From a virus: a stretch of DNA of 28,492 nucleotides. The stretch is from the IMG/VR virus record IMGVR_UViG_3300044730_000193, positions 1 to 28,492 of that record, one strand, 5' to 3'. Positions 26,460-28,492 of this stretch are shown in pieces. Each line of letters opens with the position of its first letter. Within the stretch, counting starts at the first letter, position 1. The position numbers were made by a program, and so were the translations under genes. The notes below the pieces were generated by a model. The model saw only the letters and a list, made by a program, of their open reading frames with translations, was not told the origin of the DNA and did no database searches.

Positions 26460-27409
26460 CGTAGTTCGTTTATCTTATCCATCGTAAAGTCTTGCACATA
26501 CTCGTATAACGATTCCGTTAGGTCAGCCACTTGGTTGGGGTTTTCTTTAAGTCTTTTGATTGCTCCTGCCCATTCGCTTGGGTGCTTGATGGCAATGCAG
26601 TTCTCTTTGGTGATATAGGGTGAATAAGGTTGCGTGTTGCTCACTATCAATGCGCACTTGCTAAACCCTGCCTCAAGCATCTTTAGGTGCGACTTGCACT
26701 TGGCAAACTCGGAAGTGCTTAACGGCACAAGGCTCACATCAAAGAACTCGTAAAGTTTATGGTAGTGTGTTGGTGGCATCGTAGGCAGCCTATGGCTTGC
26801 CTTCATAATGTCTGGGTATCCATCCACCTCCGCGACATACCCTTGATAACCTTCAAGGTTGATTGTAGATTCCCTTACGTCTAGTGCGTGGTGGTTGCCA
26901 CCAATATACCCGAAGCGCACTTCTTCGCTTGGCTCTCGCTCTACCTGCCACGTTGGTACGCTGATGGCATTGGGGATGATTCGGATGTTGGTATTATACT
27001 TCTTGACCTTTGAGGCAAGGTGCTTGTTTGTCACCCATACCTCATCTGCTGCTTTCATAGAGCGCACGATGCGCTCCCTCATCTGCTCCGAGTAAATCCC
27101 AAGCAAGGGATGCGTAGGAGGCAGCACCCACCAGTCATCATTGTCAACGATTAGCTTGATTCCCTCTTTGCGGCATAGTTTCAAGAAGTCATCAAACGGC
27201 TCTACTGGGAACACCCTTGAGGTAAAGATATGAGTAACCTTCGGCCATATTTCGGGGTCAATGTCCGTTATCTTCTCAATGAAAAAGACATCTACATCCT
27301 TGTGGCATATCAAGGGTGCAAATGTCCTGTGGTGTGATACACCCGAATTCTGTTTGTGGAACGCAAGAACGAATGGTCTAATCATATTGTTCTGTGTCGT
27401 TGTGTTCAT
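26447..27409 (-). CDS. GT-B glycosyltransferase, GT4-like, 320 aa
   Basis: Two Rossmann-like domains of the GT-B fold. The N-terminal half has GIKLIVDNDDWWVLPPTHPL (residues 83-102) and ADEVWVTNKHLASKVKKY (121-138). The C-terminal half has RIIPNAI (143-149), VRFGYIGGNHH (165-174), and the donor-site segment KSHLKMLEAGFSKCALIVSN (239-258) with Glu246 in place of the usual E-x7-E. It ends just inside the second glycosyltransferase. I list the ATG at 27409; the ATG at 27385 (MIRPFVLAFHKQ) would overlap the neighbour less. Possible targets are virion proteins or host surface glycans. Confidence 0.85.
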   Translation of the reverse strand: MNTTTQNNMIRPFVLAFHKQNSGVSHHRTFAPLICHKDVDVFFIEKITDIDPEIWPKVTHIFTSRVFPVEPFDDFLKLCRKEGIKLIVDNDDWWVLPPTHPLLGIYSEQMRERIVRSMKAADEVWVTNKHLASKVKKYNTNIRIIPNAISVPTWQVEREPSEEVRFGYIGGNHHALDVRESTINLEGYQGYVAEVDGYPDIMKASHRLPTMPPTHYHKLYEFFDVSLVPLSTSEFAKCKSHLKMLEAGFSKCALIVSNTQPYSPYITKENCIAIKHPSEWAGAIKRLKENPNQVADLTESLYEYVQDFTMDKINELRCFT

Positions 27410-27551
27410 CTTTAGGTCTGCGCTTCATAATTGGTGGTCTATCCTTTTCTCTTTGTTCAGCAAGACACTTCGCAGCGTAGCCTTTAGGCATTCCTTTGGT
27501 TTTACGCCTGTTGGCTTTATACCTAATTGTTGATGCCTTGCCTTTTCTCAT
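27378..27551 (-). CDS. Small basic protein, 57 aa
   Basis: Reads MRKGKASTIRYKANRRKTKG, MPKGYAAKCLAEQREKDRPP and an acidic end (DEHNDTEQYD). Very basic first half, likely nucleic-acid binding. It overlaps its neighbours at both ends, as the other short genes here do. No family recognised; expression is supported only by context. Confidence 0.5.
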   Translation of the reverse strand: MRKGKASTIRYKANRRKTKGMPKGYAAKCLAEQREKDRPPIMKRRPKDEHNDTEQYD

Positions 27552-27663
27552 TTCGCTCTAAAAACTTCACCCACATCCGAGCAGCTACTGCCCTGCGTTG
27601 GGGTTTGAACGGGTAGGTGCTACGGAGCTGCGCCATAGCAATCCTCATAAATTGCTCTCTCAT
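27523..27663 (-). CDS. Small basic protein, 46 aa
   Basis: Reads MREQFMRIAMAQLRSTYPFK, then PQRRAVAARMWVKFLERNEK, ending RQGINN. The ATG overlaps the upstream TGA as ATGA, the usual coupling in this genome, and it overlaps the 57-aa gene by 29 bases. It is predicted helical and basic. Function unknown. Confidence 0.55.
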   Translation of the reverse strand: MREQFMRIAMAQLRSTYPFKPQRRAVAARMWVKFLERNEKRQGINN

Positions 27664-27881
27664 AGCGATAAGTCGTGTTCGGTTAGTAGCGAATGAAGTT
27701 TGTCTCTTGTTCCCTCGTAAGCTTTGTGAACCTCATCAGGCATTGAATCAGGAGCGTACTTGGTCAAAGCTCGCAGTTCGTTATCCATTACCCACATAGC
27801 GTACTTCCATTTAGCTCCATTGACTGCATCTTGGAACTCCTCTTGCTCATCAGGTAGGTTGTATTCAAGTGTTGCTTTCAT
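27660..27881 (-). CDS. Conserved hypothetical phage protein, 73 aa
   Basis: Begins MKATLEYNLPDEQEEFQDAV, then GAKWKYAMWVMDNELRALTK. This opening (L-E-(Y/F)-N-L-P-x-E-x-x-E-F) recurs in early regions of many unrelated phages, where the protein has no assigned function. It is acidic and helical. Both ends show ATGA overlaps, and it follows the paralogous small gene. Confidence 0.75.
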   Translation of the reverse strand: MKATLEYNLPDEQEEFQDAVNGAKWKYAMWVMDNELRALTKYAPDSMPDEVHKAYEGTRDKLHSLLTEHDLSL

Positions 27882-28180
27882 TTCTCTTTTGTGTTAAAGA
27901 CTGTTTTGTTTTCCTGTGGGTAGTAGGTATAACCATTCGTACTATCCTGTAGATTTTCTTGATTGGTGTTAAAGGTTTCGTTGTAGTAAGTTTCGCCCAT
28001 CCATTGCACAAGACCTTCTTCATTGTAATCCCAACCTTGTTTAACTGCATTCTCAATCTCCTCCTTGTGCATTGCTTTGGCTTGTTCAAAGCTCATCTTA
28101 ACAGCCTCAAGTAAATCACCATCGTGTTCAAAGTGTGACTTAAGGTTGTCATACAACCAATCAATACTGCTCTGTTTCAT
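27878..28180 (-). CDS. Small early protein, 100 aa (paralog of the gene at 130)
   Basis: Begins MKQSSIDWLYDNLKSHFEHD; the middle is KMSFEQAKAMHKEEIENAVK and the C-terminus is polar, ending FNTKEK. The E-Q-A-K-x-M-(H/E)-K-E-E-I signature is widespread in Bacteroidota phages. Its first 43 codons are nearly identical to the paralog at 1..130, and the C-terminal 57 residues differ. ATGA overlaps join it to the 88-aa and 73-aa genes. Function unknown. Confidence 0.75.
   Translation of the reverse strand: MKQSSIDWLYDNLKSHFEHDGDLLEAVKMSFEQAKAMHKEEIENAVKQGWDYNEEGLVQWMGETYYNETFNTNQENLQDSTNGYTYYPQENKTVFNTKEK
28051..28149. repeat. 99-bp exact direct repeat, copy 2
   Basis: Identical to 1..99. Flanking bases differ on both sides if the molecule is circular (base 28050 is t, base 28492 is c). 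Confidence 0.95.
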
Positions 28181-28443
28181 TTTTGTTTAGTATTAAATCG
28201 TTTGTCAAACATATCATCAATAGTCAAGTCCTCACACCAAGACTCTTCAGTATCTTGGTAGTTTCGGTTTGCTTCATCGCAGTATTCTACGAAGTCACAC
28301 ATCACATCCTTCTCTTTCTGGAGCATCTCCTTGCGAGTGGTTCTAATCTTATCAAGGATAGCCATAGCCACTCTTTCGTCTGAGTCAAACATTCGTGTTA
28401 GCTCTGACTCAAGGTCTAATAGTTCGTGCAGTGGTGTCTTCAT
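28177..28443 (-). CDS. Hypothetical acidic protein, 88 aa
   Basis: Begins MKTPLHELLDLESELTRMFD, an acidic helical protein whose centre (LDKIRTTRKEMLQKEKDVMC) is amphipathic, and ends FNTKQK. The final codons TTT AAT ACT AAA CAA AAA TGA double as the leader of the next gene. The ATG overlaps the TGA of the gene that crosses the window edge. Function unknown. Confidence 0.7.
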   Translation of the reverse strand: MKTPLHELLDLESELTRMFDSDERVAMAILDKIRTTRKEMLQKEKDVMCDFVEYCDEANRNYQDTEESWCEDLTIDDMFDKRFNTKQK

Positions 28444-28492
28444 TTGTCTTCTTTTAGTGGTTCAGCAATACCTTGCACAAGGTTGTAGTGAC
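28440..28492 (-). CDS. 3' part of the gene interrupted by the window edge
   Basis: Reading in from base 28492, one frame stays open as HYNLVQGIAEPLKEDK and ends in a TGA overlapping the ATG at 28443 (ATGA). The frame is the one needed to continue the gene starting at 130, with Ser at the joining codon (base 1 plus 28492 and 28491). The two other frames close in stops within 40 bases or lack the overlap. If the window is not circular it is simply the end of an unknown gene. Confidence 0.6.
   Translation of the reverse strand, partial: HYNLVQGIAEPLKEDK

Noticed and set aside
1-28492. Direct terminal repeats
   Set aside because: The 99-base repeat is at the left end but its other copy is internal (28051..28149), not at the right end; it is coding and paralogous.
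1-28492. CRISPR arrays, tRNA or rRNA genes, integrase, transposase or attachment sites
   Set aside because: I saw no regularly spaced repeats, no cloverleaf with a plausible anticodon arm, and no recombinase motifs among the reading frames.

Overview
The window looks like an essentially complete genome of a small tailed phage (siphovirus-like) infecting a member of the Bacteroidota. Every gene I can support is on the minus strand, so transcription runs from high to low coordinates. Three early promoters carry the Bacteroidota -7 element TAnnTTTG. Gene starts lack a strong AGGAGG Shine-Dalgarno, and many structural proteins resemble families I know mainly from flavobacterial and uncultured aquatic phages. 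I see no integrase, repressor, tRNA, CRISPR array or insertion sequence, so nothing points to lysogeny.

The map appears circular. The last bases of the window continue, in frame, the gene cut off at base 1 (codons 1-43 lie at 130..2). The joined 60-codon gene ends in a TGA that overlaps the next ATG, like most junctions here. The first 99 bases recur at 28051..28149 in a paralogous gene, and the window begins exactly at the edge of that repeat, as expected when an assembler opens a circle at a repeat.

Layout in transcription order, starting after the AT-rich intergenic stretch at 6861..7185 (candidate operator or origin). (1) Replication, recombination and regulation, 6860 down to 143: DUF3310-like protein, RusA-like resolvase, an SSB-like protein with an acidic DPF tail, a RecA-fold helicase-like ATPase, a DnaA-domain-IV-like protein, a sigma-factor-like protein, a PD-(D/E)XK nuclease, several very small proteins and a RecE-like exonuclease. 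(2) Across the window edge, 28492 down to 27378: small unknown proteins, two of them paralogous. (3) A modification cassette, 27409 to 25408: two glycosyltransferases and a methyltransferase. (4) HNH nuclease, small and large terminase. (5) Tail genes, 23661 to 16914: an overlapping-frame tail assembly chaperone pair with a T9 slippery run, tail terminator-like, gp10-like, two large tail-tip proteins and the tape measure. (6) Head genes, 16917 to 10394: XkdF-like protease, Cys-rich protein, scaffold, major capsid, tail tube, and a portal with a minor-head-like C-terminus, then a GIY-YIG homing endonuclease and a connector-like protein. (7) Fibre and lysis, 10397 to 7186: fibre, two holin-like membrane proteins, a tiny basic protein, an M15 endolysin and a candidate unimolecular spanin.

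The most notable features are the dual-coding tail chaperone region with a -1 slippery site, two repeated leader elements (CCAATC before early genes, TAAAAGGTTATTT before late genes), terminators bracketing the tail tube gene, a terminator whose hairpin contains the stop codon of a 45-aa gene, and eleven genes shorter than 60 codons held in place by ATGA-type overlaps or leader motifs.
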